Shown here: positions 8,448 to 15,479 of the stretch, piece by piece
How the letters are laid out: every line of letters begins with the position of its first letter
Numbering within the stretch: position 1 is the stretch's first letter
From: G965197555 sp965197555
Lineage (GTDB): Bacteria > Chloroflexota > Dehalococcoidia > Lucifugimonadales > UBA3495
Direction of reading: 5' to 3'
DNA length: 64,000 bases
Assembly (NCBI GenBank): GCA_965197555.1
Contig: OZ240213.1
Location: 2,666,001 to 2,730,000 of the forward strand
Program-made: the position numbers and the translations under genes
The notes under the pieces: generated by a model
Seen by the model: the letters and a program-made list of their open reading frames with translations, nothing else
What the model was told of the DNA's origin: nothing
Databases searched by the model: none

Positions 8448-8633
8448 CTACAAGCTGCCCTTGCGAACGCCGGGTAGCTCACCAGTGAGCGCCAGCTCAC
8501 GGAAACAGATCCGGCAGATCCCGAAATAGCGAATGTAGCCGCGGGGCCGGCCGCAACGATTGCACCGGCTGTGGGCACGGCCGGGAAACGGGGGTTCTCG
8601 CAACCATTTCTGGATTTTCGAAGTCTTTGCCAA
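8448..8633 (-). CDS. rpsN: 30S ribosomal protein S14, zinc type
   Basis: This 61-residue product is the short, zinc-binding S14 (type Z). The two CxxC pairs are visible in SRCNRCGRPRGY and FGICRICFREL. The conserved C-terminal GELPGVRKGSL is a slight variant of the usual GQLPGVRKASW. It lies between rplE and rpsH in the standard spc order. Confidence 0.97.
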   Translation of the reverse strand: MAKTSKIQKWLREPPFPGRAHSRCNRCGRPRGYIRYFGICRICFRELALTGELPGVRKGSL

Positions 8634-8642
8634 GCCCTTTCC

Positions 8643-9353
8643 TTAACTCTCTCGTATAAATGGCATCCCGTATAGCTCCAGCAATCTGATAGCCTCTACG
8701 TCGTTCGGGGCTGTTGTGGTGATTGTTACCTGGAGCCCCCGGATACGATCTATCTGGTTGTAGTCGATTTCAGGGAAAATGATTTGCTCTCGAATGCCGA
8801 TGGAGAAATTGCCTCGGCCATCGAATCCCCTCCGCGCTATGCCGCGAAAGTCCCGGATGCGGGGCAAGGCCATGTTAATCAACCGGTCTAGAAAGTAATA
8901 CATCCGGTTGCCCCGCAGGGTCACTGACGTACCGATGCTGTTGCCCTGCCGGATCTTGAATCCAGCGATGGACTTTTTAGCGCGGGTGATTACGGGCTTT
9001 TGACCGCTGATGGTAGCCAGGTCACGGGTAGCGCCTTCCATGGCTCTGGCGTTGGTCAATGCCTCACCGACCCCGATGTTCAAGACAACTTTTTGGACCC
9101 GGGGAACTCGCATTGGATTGGCGAACTCGAACTCGCGCATCATGGTGGGCACAATTTCGTTGCGATAGAGTTCGAGCATTTGGGGAGGCGGCGGTTTGCC
9201 GTTTGGGGAAGCCACCGCCTCGGTGGCGGTGGCAGCCGTATCCGCGGCCCGGCGCCGTTGCGTGGTCCGTTGCCTTCGAGGGCGGCTGGGTTGTTCCTCT
9301 ACTGGCTCTTGAGCCGGTGACTGTTGGGCCGGGTCTTCATCTTGCATCGTCAA
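8643..9353 (-). CDS. rplE: 50S ribosomal protein L5 with long N-terminal extension
   Basis: L5 binds 5S rRNA and contacts the P-site tRNA. Residues from about 59 onward (MLELYRNEIVPTMMREF, then VQKVVLNIGVGEA and GRGNFSIGIREQIIFPEID) match the complete usual L5 of about 180 residues. Before this lies a 58-residue low-complexity extension rich in Glu, Gln, Pro, Arg and Ala, with a basic patch RPRRQRTTQRRR. The extension appears genuinely coding: its ATG overlaps the rplX stop by 17 bases as elsewhere in this cluster, while the internal ATG has no Shine-Dalgarno and would leave a 150-base gap. Confidence 0.95.
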   Translation of the reverse strand: MTMQDEDPAQQSPAQEPVEEQPSRPRRQRTTQRRRAADTAATATEAVASPNGKPPPPQMLELYRNEIVPTMMREFEFANPMRVPRVQKVVLNIGVGEALTNARAMEGATRDLATISGQKPVITRAKKSIAGFKIRQGNSIGTSVTLRGNRMYYFLDRLINMALPRIRDFRGIARRGFDGRGNFSIGIREQIIFPEIDYNQIDRIRGLQVTITTTAPNDVEAIRLLELYGMPFIRES

Positions 9354-9657
9354 TCACTTCCATACACTTGGTGCATGCCCGGACTCGAGATCCGGTTTCA
9401 AGGAACACAGAGGACGGCCTGGTCGGTTGATTACATTTATTGCATATCAATACCACGTTGGACAGGTGGACCGGAGCTTCCTGCTGGATTCGCCCCGACT
9501 GCCTTATCCCCGGGCGAGGGCGCATATGACGGGTCACCACGTTGACCCCTTCCACCACGACCCTATTCTTTTTGGTCACTTGCCGTTCTACCCGCCCGGT
9601 TTTGCCCTTATCCTTACCGGCCAGGATCAAAACGGTGTCACCGGCGCGTATTCGCAC
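9337..9657 (-). CDS. rplX: 50S ribosomal protein L24
   Basis: L24 is an assembly-initiating protein that binds near the exit tunnel. The 106-residue product starts MRIRAGDTVLILAGKDKGKTG, the KOW motif. A CNKC pair (ICNKCNQPTRPS) and a later CTKC pair suggest a zinc-binding C-terminal part. It shares one base with the rplN stop and overlaps rplE by 17 bases, so this section is tightly coupled. Confidence 0.97.
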   Translation of the reverse strand: MRIRAGDTVLILAGKDKGKTGRVERQVTKKNRVVVEGVNVVTRHMRPRPGIRQSGRIQQEAPVHLSNVVLICNKCNQPTRPSSVFLETGSRVRACTKCMEVIDDAR

Positions 9658-10025
9658 TACACTACCTCGGGGGCCAGGGATATGATCCGCATGAACCCTT
9701 GATCCCGCAGTTCCCTCGCTACCGGGCCGAAGATACGAGTCCCGCGGGGCAGCCGGTTTTCTTGGATCAAGACGGCTGCGTTATCGTCAAATTTGATATA
9801 GGTGCCGTCGGGCCTACGGCGAGGTTGCGCCTGCCGGATTACTACTGCCCGTACCACTTCGCCCTTCCTCACCGGAGAGTTGGGGGCGGCTTCCCTGACG
9901 TTGCACACTACCACGTCCCCAACGTGTGCATATTTCCTTCGGCTGCTGCCAGGGATGTTAATCAGCCGGATCACTTTTGCTCCGCTGTTATCAGCAACGT
10001 TCAATCTTGTGTAGGTCTGGATCAT
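9657..10025 (-). CDS. rplN: 50S ribosomal protein L14
   Basis: L14 forms an intersubunit bridge and is the docking site of silencing factor RsfS. The 122-residue product starts MIQTYTRLNVADNSGAK and contains the family signature NAVVIR-like VVRAVVIRQAQPRRRPDG, with AAVLIQENRLPRGTRIFGPV towards the end. It overlaps rpsQ by 4 bases (ATGA type). Confidence 0.97.
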   Translation of the reverse strand: MIQTYTRLNVADNSGAKVIRLINIPGSSRRKYAHVGDVVVCNVREAAPNSPVRKGEVVRAVVIRQAQPRRRPDGTYIKFDDNAAVLIQENRLPRGTRIFGPVARELRDQGFMRIISLAPEVV

Positions 10026-10468
10026 CGTTCGGTATCCTGTTCCTCATTAGAGTCGGCGGGTCCTTCCTCTAGGGCAGCCTCCGGCTCGTCGTCAATCGAG
10101 TCTACAGGCTCCTGTTGCTCATCCATGGAGTCGCCGTCGTCCATCTCCACATCGTCTTCTGCTGTAGTCAACACTTCCGCGTCACTCTCCAACTCGATGG
10201 GGCGGACGTCTGCCACCTGTCGCCTTTCCAGTATCTCCAGTATCCTCCAATGCTTGGTGTTGGATATCGGACGGGTTTCTTGTATCCGTACCAAGTCGCC
10301 AATTCGGCAATCATTCTGGGGGTCGTGAACGTAGAACCTCGCCACTCGACGCACTTGTTTGTGGTACAAGCGGTGCCTTTGCTTCCACACCATCTCGACC
10401 ACTGCAGTCTTGTCCATCTTGGTTCGCACCACAGAGCCCACGCGAACCTTGCGCATCGTTTTTGCCAA
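10022..10468 (-). CDS. rpsQ: 30S ribosomal protein S17 with acidic C-terminal tail
   Basis: S17 binds 16S rRNA early in assembly. Residues 1-85 form the complete OB-fold S17 (VGSVVRTKMDKTAVVEM through IGDLVRIQETRPISNTKHWR). Residues from about 90 to 148 form a strongly acidic tail made largely of Glu, Asp, Ser, Gln and Pro, ending EEQDTER. Bacterial S17 is normally 80-90 residues, so this nearly doubles its length. The reading frame is open to the rplN overlap, so the tail is encoded and not a joining error. Confidence 0.95.
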   Translation of the reverse strand: MAKTMRKVRVGSVVRTKMDKTAVVEMVWKQRHRLYHKQVRRVARFYVHDPQNDCRIGDLVRIQETRPISNTKHWRILEILERRQVADVRPIELESDAEVLTTAEDDVEMDDGDSMDEQQEPVDSIDDEPEAALEEGPADSNEEQDTER

Positions 10469-10470
10469 GC

Positions 10471-10668
10471 TTAGCTCTCCATTAGCTCGCGCTCACGTAC
10501 CACTGAGCGTAAGCGAGCGATGGTCTTTCGGACCCCTCGAGGCTGATTGGTATCCGGAAGCTGATTAGTGGCCGCTCTGAACCGTAAGTTCAAAAGCTCC
10601 CGGTAAGTTTTGTCCAACTCTTCTTGGAGTTGTTCGTCACTGAGCTCTCTAATCTCGTGGATTAACAA
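10471..10668 (-). CDS. rpmC: 50S ribosomal protein L29
   Basis: L29 lies at the polypeptide exit site with L23. The 65-residue product has the two-helix layout: IHEIRELSDEQLQEELDKTY, LLNLRFRAATNQL, then RGVRKTIARLRSVVRERE. It sits 2 bases upstream of rpsQ and 9 bases after rplP. Confidence 0.96.
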   Translation of the reverse strand: MLIHEIRELSDEQLQEELDKTYRELLNLRFRAATNQLPDTNQPRGVRKTIARLRSVVRERELMES

Positions 10669-10677
10669 CTGACCCTC

Positions 10678-11106
10678 TTATCCTATTGCTGCGGCCACGC
10701 GGTCCCGCTGGACGGCCTTGGTTGGGAAAGGAAGTTTATGGGAAGCTAGTCGCAAGGCTTCCACTGCCTCAGCGGCTGGCACGCCAGCGACTTCCAAAAG
10801 GATGCGTCCTGGCTTGACCGTAGCTACCCAGTGGTCGATGGCGGCCTTGCCACCGCCCATGCGGGTTTCCGCAGCTTTCTTCGATACCGATTTGTCGGGG
10901 AACACCCGGATCCATACCTGCCCGCCTCGTTTGAGGTGCCGGGTTACAGCTACTCTGGCGGCTTCGATTTGACGGGCAGTGATCCAATCTGCGCTTAGCG
11001 CCTTTAACCCAAATTCGCCGAAGTCGACGTTGTTACCAGAGGTAGCGACGCCCCGTCGTTTCCCTCTGAACGCTTTGCGGAACTTTGTGCGTTTAGGCTG
11101 CAGCAT
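10678..11106 (-). CDS. rplP: 50S ribosomal protein L16
   Basis: L16 helps to position A-site tRNA. The 142-residue product starts MLQPKRTKFRKAFRGKRRG and contains the signatures RQIEAARVAVTRHLKRGG, RVFPDKSVSKKAAETRMGGG and GRILLEVAGV. It follows rpsC by 31 bases. Confidence 0.97.
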   Translation of the reverse strand: MLQPKRTKFRKAFRGKRRGVATSGNNVDFGEFGLKALSADWITARQIEAARVAVTRHLKRGGQVWIRVFPDKSVSKKAAETRMGGGKAAIDHWVATVKPGRILLEVAGVPAAEAVEALRLASHKLPFPTKAVQRDRVAAAIG

Positions 11107-11137
11107 AACTTATCCTCAGAACCCTTAGAAGAGAGCT

Positions 11138-11872
11138 TTAGAAATCGTCAACGGATTCAATATTTTCGTCAGGGGCGTCGGCTTGAACCGTCACCTCTAT
11201 GGTCTCTAGCTCCTCCACCTCTTCTGGCACTGGCGGAAGAATGTCCCCGTGATACACCCAGACCTTTACGCCCACCCGGCCCATGGCCGTATGGGCTTCG
11301 GCCAATGCGTAATCAATGTCGGCCCGGATAGTGTGCAACGGTACTTGGCCCATCATTAGCTTTTCGACTCGGGCGATCTCCGAGCCACCTATTCGGCCTT
11401 TGACAATAACCTTGATCCCCTGTCCTCCGCCTTGCATGGCCCTTTGGGCCGCCTGGCGCATGGCCCTGCGGTATGCCACTCGCCGCTCCAACTGGTCCGC
11501 GATATTCCGGGCCACTAAATAGGCATTCAGTTCCGGCTGCTCGATCTCGATTATATTCAATTGCACCCGTCGCTTGGTAATCTGTTCCAGCTTGGTGCGC
11601 AACTGTTTGACCCTCTCTCCGTCTCGTCCGATTAGGATCCCCGGACGGGCCGAGTGGATGTTGATCACCCCGTCCTGGGCACCCCTATCTATCTCAACCC
11701 GGGCGATTCCGGCGTCTGAGAACGCCTTGTACTCATTACGAATACTATCCCGAAGCTTCAAGTCCTCTAGCACCAAACCTCGATAGCTGCTGGTGTTGGG
11801 GGCATACCAATGGGCCTTCCAGTCTTTGATGACCCCCAATCGGAACCCATAGGGGTGCGTTTTGTGACCCAT
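11138..11872 (-). CDS. rpsC: 30S ribosomal protein S3
   Basis: S3 lines the mRNA entry channel. The 244-residue product has the N-terminal MGHKTHPYGFRLGVIKDWKA, the type 2 KH domain with RPGILIGRDGERVKQLRTKL, and the C-terminal S3 domain with GRIGGSEIARVEK. The last 30 residues are acidic (EEVEELETIEV and DENIESVDDF), a milder form of the acidic tails on S17 and L4. It lies between rplV and rplP. Confidence 0.97.
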   Translation of the reverse strand: MGHKTHPYGFRLGVIKDWKAHWYAPNTSSYRGLVLEDLKLRDSIRNEYKAFSDAGIARVEIDRGAQDGVINIHSARPGILIGRDGERVKQLRTKLEQITKRRVQLNIIEIEQPELNAYLVARNIADQLERRVAYRRAMRQAAQRAMQGGGQGIKVIVKGRIGGSEIARVEKLMMGQVPLHTIRADIDYALAEAHTAMGRVGVKVWVYHGDILPPVPEEVEELETIEVTVQADAPDENIESVDDF

Positions 11873-11874
11873 TG

Positions 11875-12222
11875 TTAAGTCTCCTCCCCTTCCTCATTGA
11901 CTACTACCGTAATATGGCTGGAACGCTTGGTAATTCGGCCGATTCGTCCCCGGGCCCGGGGACGAAAGCGTTTGGCGAATGTGGCATTGTCGGCCGTGAT
12001 CTGCACGATGCGAAGCGAGTCCTGGTTCATGAACATGTTGTTTTCAGCATTAGCCGCCGCGGACCGAATCACCTTAGCCACGGACTTGGCCCAGGGAGAG
12101 GGTAGCAGAAACAACGTGCCCAGTGCATCGTCGACTCGCTGACCTCGCACCAGGTCCAGGATTGGCTTGAGGCGCTTTTGGGATGCCCCTATTGCTTTGG
12201 CCATCGCTCTTACTGGAGGCAC
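11875..12222 (-). CDS. rplV: 50S ribosomal protein L22 (GTG start)
   Basis: L22 extends a loop into the exit tunnel. The core RAMAKAIGASQKRLKPILDL through GRIGRITKRSSHITVVV gives the standard length of about 115 residues. An open frame reaches an ATG at 12264 inside rpsS, but a GTG at 12220-12222 is preceded by AGGTG 5 bases away, fits the family start and removes a 38-base overlap. That start is chosen here. Confidence 0.94.
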   Translation of the reverse strand: MPPVRAMAKAIGASQKRLKPILDLVRGQRVDDALGTLFLLPSPWAKSVAKVIRSAAANAENNMFMNQDSLRIVQITADNATFAKRFRPRARGRIGRITKRSSHITVVVNEEGEET

Positions 12223-12226
12223 TAGC

Positions 12227-12511
12227 TCACCTGACCCTGCTGGAGCGCTCGGAACGGGCCACATGGCCCCGATACGTGCGGGTGGGCGCGAACTCGCCCA
12301 GACGATGCCCTACCATGTTCTCGGTAACGAAAACCGGCACGTGCCGGCGACCGTCATGAACACCGATGGTCAAGCCGATCATGTCCGGCATTATCATGGA
12401 AGCCCGTGACCAAGTCCGGATCACTGTTTTGGTGCCAGCTCGTTGAACGGCTTCCACTTTCTTGCTTAGCTTGGGATGGACGTAAGGACCTTTCTTAATG
12501 GACCGGGACAT
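12227..12511 (-). CDS. rpsS: 30S ribosomal protein S19
   Basis: S19 sits in the 30S head and binds with S13. The 94-residue product starts MSRSIKKGPYVHPKLSKKV and contains the signatures KTVIRTWSRASMIMPDMIG, GHRLGEFAPTRTYRGH. It immediately follows rplB with no spacer. Confidence 0.97.
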   Translation of the reverse strand: MSRSIKKGPYVHPKLSKKVEAVQRAGTKTVIRTWSRASMIMPDMIGLTIGVHDGRRHVPVFVTENMVGHRLGEFAPTRTYRGHVARSERSSRVR

Positions 12512-13345
12512 TTACCGTCTCCTGCCCCTTCTTGTAATGAACTTGGTACTCGCTTTCTTCTTGTTACGGGTCTTGTGGCCCAACGTGGGCTTTCCGGTGG
12601 GTGACTTGGGCCCTGGCAACCCAATTGGTGACCGGCCCTCCCCACCACCGTGAGGGTGATCGACGGGGTTCTTGGCCACACCTCTGACGTGGGGTCGACG
12701 GCCCATTACTCGGCTGGCTCCCGCCTTACCCAGGCTTTCGTTCTTGTGGTCTGGATTGGATAGCTGGCCGATGCTGGCCCGGCATGCCAAGGGGACTCGT
12801 CGCATCTCTCCCGACGGCAACCGCACCAACACATGCTCTCCCTCTCTGGACAAGACCTGGGCGCCCACGCCGGCGCCCCGGGCCAGTTGGCCACCCCGGC
12901 CAGGAGTAAGCTCCAGGTTGTGGACCACCGTGCCCGTCGGAATGGAGCGTAGCGGAAGGCAATTGCCTGGCTGAATCTCCGCCTGGGGCCCGGACTCGAT
13001 CCAGTCCCCAACCGAGAGAGCAAATGGGGCTAGGATGTAGCTCTTTTCGCCGTCGGCATAGTACACCAGCGCAATGCGGGTCGTTCGGTTGGGGTCGTAT
13101 TCTATGGAGACTACGCGGCCAGGGACTTCGTCTTTTATGCGCTTGAAGTCTATGATGCGGTACATTCGCCGGGAACCGCCGCCTCGGCCCGTGGTGGTAA
13201 TCTTTCCCCGGTTGTTCCGCCCTGCGTGTTGGGCAAGGGGTGTGAGCAGGGACCTCTCCGGCTTTCTCCGGGTAAGCTCCTCGAACGACGGCCGCACCGC
13301 GTTACGAGTCCCTGGAGTCATCGGTCTAAGATTTTTGAGTGGCAT
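12512..13345 (-). CDS. rplB: 50S ribosomal protein L2
   Basis: L2 supports subunit association and the peptidyl transferase centre. The 277-residue product has MPLKNLRPMTPGTRNAV, GRNNRGKITTTGRGGGSRR, and the C-terminal RGVAKNPVDHPHGGGEGRS, in which the histidine of the PHGGG motif is conserved. Length and layout are standard. It lies between rplW and rpsS. Confidence 0.98.
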   Translation of the reverse strand: MPLKNLRPMTPGTRNAVRPSFEELTRRKPERSLLTPLAQHAGRNNRGKITTTGRGGGSRRMYRIIDFKRIKDEVPGRVVSIEYDPNRTTRIALVYYADGEKSYILAPFALSVGDWIESGPQAEIQPGNCLPLRSIPTGTVVHNLELTPGRGGQLARGAGVGAQVLSREGEHVLVRLPSGEMRRVPLACRASIGQLSNPDHKNESLGKAGASRVMGRRPHVRGVAKNPVDHPHGGGEGRSPIGLPGPKSPTGKPTLGHKTRNKKKASTKFITRRGRRR

Positions 13346-13371
13346 CTCTTAGCTCTTACGGGCTTAGGGGA

Positions 13372-13656
13372 TTATAGCCCTTCAATCAGGTTGATTCGGT
13401 CGCCAGGTCTCAGGGTCACCACAGCCTTTTTCTTGTCCGGTTGCTTGGCCGCCCTGGGGCCGTAGCGCTTCAGTTTACCGTGGGTCTTGGTAACGTTCAC
13501 GTCTACCACTTTGACGTCGAAATTCTTCTCAACCGCTTCTTTAATTTCCACTTTGTTGGCCTTAGGCGCCACCTGAAAGGTATACCTACCCGATTCCTGA
13601 AGAAGCGTGCTTTTCTCCGTGATGACCGGTTTGACCAACACCCGGTGAATATTCAT
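13372..13656 (-). CDS. rplW: 50S ribosomal protein L23
   Basis: L23 lies at the exit tunnel and docks trigger factor and SRP. The 94-residue product contains VLVKPVITEKSTLLQESGRY, FQVAPKANKVEIKEAVEKNF and the RYGPRAAKQPDKKKAVVTL end. It abuts rplD with no spacer. Confidence 0.96.
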   Translation of the reverse strand: MNIHRVLVKPVITEKSTLLQESGRYTFQVAPKANKVEIKEAVEKNFDVKVVDVNVTKTHGKLKRYGPRAAKQPDKKKAVVTLRPGDRINLIEGL

Positions 13657-14472
13657 CTAACCCTGCACCTCATCCTCGCTGCTTCGGGCCTCTTCGTCAG
13701 TGGACAGATCGTGGGTGGAGGCCGCGGCCGGTTCCTCGGCGATAGCCTCATCCATTGCTGCTTCCAAGGGAGCCGACCCTGACTCGGCGCTCAACGGGGC
13801 GTCGTCCAGGGCTACATCGGGTTCTGGGTGCCCCCGTCGCCCGTGGGTATCAGACCCCAGTTGGCTTTCGGCCCATCTTGCTGCCTGTAAGGTGATGATT
13901 ACTGTGTCGCGGCTCAGCAGGTCCTGGGCATTGAGCAGGTTGACGGGTGTTGTCCACACCTTCCGGAGGTTGCTTGCGGCGCGGACCACTTGCTCATCAG
14001 CTTCCCGGGTCACCACTAATGTGGAGCCCGTGACTCCCAGGTTGTCCAAGAGGTTAAGCATCGAGCGGGTTTTCCCGTCCAACGTGCCGGTGTCCTCAAG
14101 ACAGACCAAGCGGTCTTGCCTGGCTTTTTCCGAAAGCACACATTTTAGCGCTTGCCTGCGCATACGGCGGGGTAAGGCCTTCCGATAGCTGCGAGGGTGG
14201 GGCCCAAACACCACGCCGCCGTGGCGCCACTGGGGGGAGCGGATGCTGCCCTGCCTGGCGCGACCGGTGTGCTTTTGGATCCAAGGCTTTCGGCCCCCTC
14301 CGGATACCTGCGCCCTGGTTTTGGTGTCGTGAGTACCCTGGCGTTTGTTGGACTGATAGATAACCATTGCCTGGTGAACCAAGGCATGGTTCATTGGGAC
14401 ATCAAAGACACCATCGTTTAGCTGGATGGTCTCGACGGTTGCTCCTAATTCGTTTTTGACTACCAAATCCAT
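13657..14472 (-). CDS. rplD: 50S ribosomal protein L4 with acidic C-terminal tail
   Basis: L4 extends a loop into the exit tunnel and can act in autoregulation of the S10 operon in some bacteria. Residues 1 to about 205 are a complete L4: VPMNHALVHQAMVIYQSNKR, the loop KTRAQVSGGGRKPWIQKHTG and RQGSIRSPQWRHGGVVFGP. About 65 further residues form a low-complexity tail rich in Ala, Glu, Asp and Ser (for example TDEEARSSEDEVQG at the end). The tail resembles that of S17 in composition but not in sequence. Confidence 0.95.
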   Translation of the reverse strand: MDLVVKNELGATVETIQLNDGVFDVPMNHALVHQAMVIYQSNKRQGTHDTKTRAQVSGGGRKPWIQKHTGRARQGSIRSPQWRHGGVVFGPHPRSYRKALPRRMRRQALKCVLSEKARQDRLVCLEDTGTLDGKTRSMLNLLDNLGVTGSTLVVTREADEQVVRAASNLRKVWTTPVNLLNAQDLLSRDTVIITLQAARWAESQLGSDTHGRRGHPEPDVALDDAPLSAESGSAPLEAAMDEAIAEEPAAASTHDLSTDEEARSSEDEVQG

Positions 14473-14485
14473 GGTTTCGGAACCC

Positions 14486-15124
14486 CTAATCTTGAGACGG
14501 TGTTGTACTTGCTGTTCGCCTTAGCTGGAGCAGCCCATTGGGCGCTCCGGGCACTCCCCCCTTGACAATAAGGAGGTTGCGCTCCGGGTCTACTTGCACG
14601 ACCTCGATCCCCTTGGCGGTGATTCGCCGGTCGCCCATGTGGCCGGCCATTTTCAGTCCTTTGAACACTCTGCCCGGGGTGGTGCCACCACCGATAGAGC
14701 CGGGCGCCCGGGCCCGGTCCGACTGGCCGTGGGTTCGGGGTCCACCCGAAAAGCCGTGGCGCTTCATCACGCCAGCGAATCCCCGGCCTTTCGACCGGCC
14801 GATGATGTCCAGATGCTCTCCAGGTTGGAATATATCGACCCCAATGGTCTGGCCAACCTCAAACTCCGTAACATCGCCGGCTTTAACCTCACGTAGGTAC
14901 CGGCAGAGTTGCCGGGTCTTGAAATGGCCGCTCATGGGCTTATTACGGCGTTTCACCTCGTCGAACCCTAGCTGAACAGCTTCGTAGCCATCCTTCTCCG
15001 TGGTCTTGATCTGGGTTACCACGCAGGGTCCCGCCTGAATCACCGTGACAGGGATCACCCGGCCCTGTTCATTGAAGACCTGGGTCATGCCGATTTTCTT
15101 TCCAAGATAACCAAGTATCATCAC
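14486..15124 (-). CDS. rplC: 50S ribosomal protein L3
   Basis: L3 is an assembly initiator that reaches towards the peptidyl transferase centre. The 212-residue product has the start LGYLGKKIGMTQVFNEQGR, the signature FQPGEHLDIIGRSKGRGFAG, the RHGFSGGPRTHGQSDRARAP loop and VEVVQVDPERNLLIVKGGVPG-like end. It follows rpsJ by 16 bases. Confidence 0.97.
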   Translation of the reverse strand: MMILGYLGKKIGMTQVFNEQGRVIPVTVIQAGPCVVTQIKTTEKDGYEAVQLGFDEVKRRNKPMSGHFKTRQLCRYLREVKAGDVTEFEVGQTIGVDIFQPGEHLDIIGRSKGRGFAGVMKRHGFSGGPRTHGQSDRARAPGSIGGGTTPGRVFKGLKMAGHMGDRRITAKGIEVVQVDPERNLLIVKGGVPGAPNGLLQLRRTASTTPSQD

Positions 15125-15140
15125 AAAACCAAACTGTAGT

Positions 15141-15452
15141 TTATAACTTGATTGAAATATCTACTCCCGCGGGCAAATTCAGCCGCGTCAGGGAGTCGAT
15201 GGTCTTTGAGGTCGGCTCAAGGATATCAATTAGCCGTTTGTGGGTACGTATCTCAAAATGTTCCCGGGAATCTTTGTCTACGTGAGGACTACGTATAACA
15301 CAAAAGCGGCGAATTTGTGTTGGCAAGGGCACCGGCCCAGCGATACGGGCACCGGTACGCTCAGCGGTCTCAACTATTTGGCCGGTGGAAAGGTCTAGCA
15401 TTTTGTGATCGAATGCCTTCAGGATTATTCTAACTTTTTGTCTGGTGACCAT
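15141..15452 (-). CDS. rpsJ: 30S ribosomal protein S10
   Basis: S10 is a 30S head protein that also pairs with NusB in transcription antitermination. The 103-residue product contains VRIILKAFDHKMLDLSTGQI, PVPLPTQIRRFCVIRSPHVD and the C-terminal LNLPAGVDISIKL. It follows fusA directly by 27 bases; the tuf gene often found between fusA and rpsJ is absent here. Confidence 0.97.
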   Translation of the reverse strand: MVTRQKVRIILKAFDHKMLDLSTGQIVETAERTGARIAGPVPLPTQIRRFCVIRSPHVDKDSREHFEIRTHKRLIDILEPTSKTIDSLTRLNLPAGVDISIKL

Positions 15453-15479
15453 GCCTGTCCCGTCTCGCTGCAGCGAACC

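Noticed and set aside
9699..10328. 209-codon plus-strand frame over rplN and rpsQ, serine-rich
   Set aside because: The serine-rich sequence is the antisense reading of the acidic S17 tail; not a gene.
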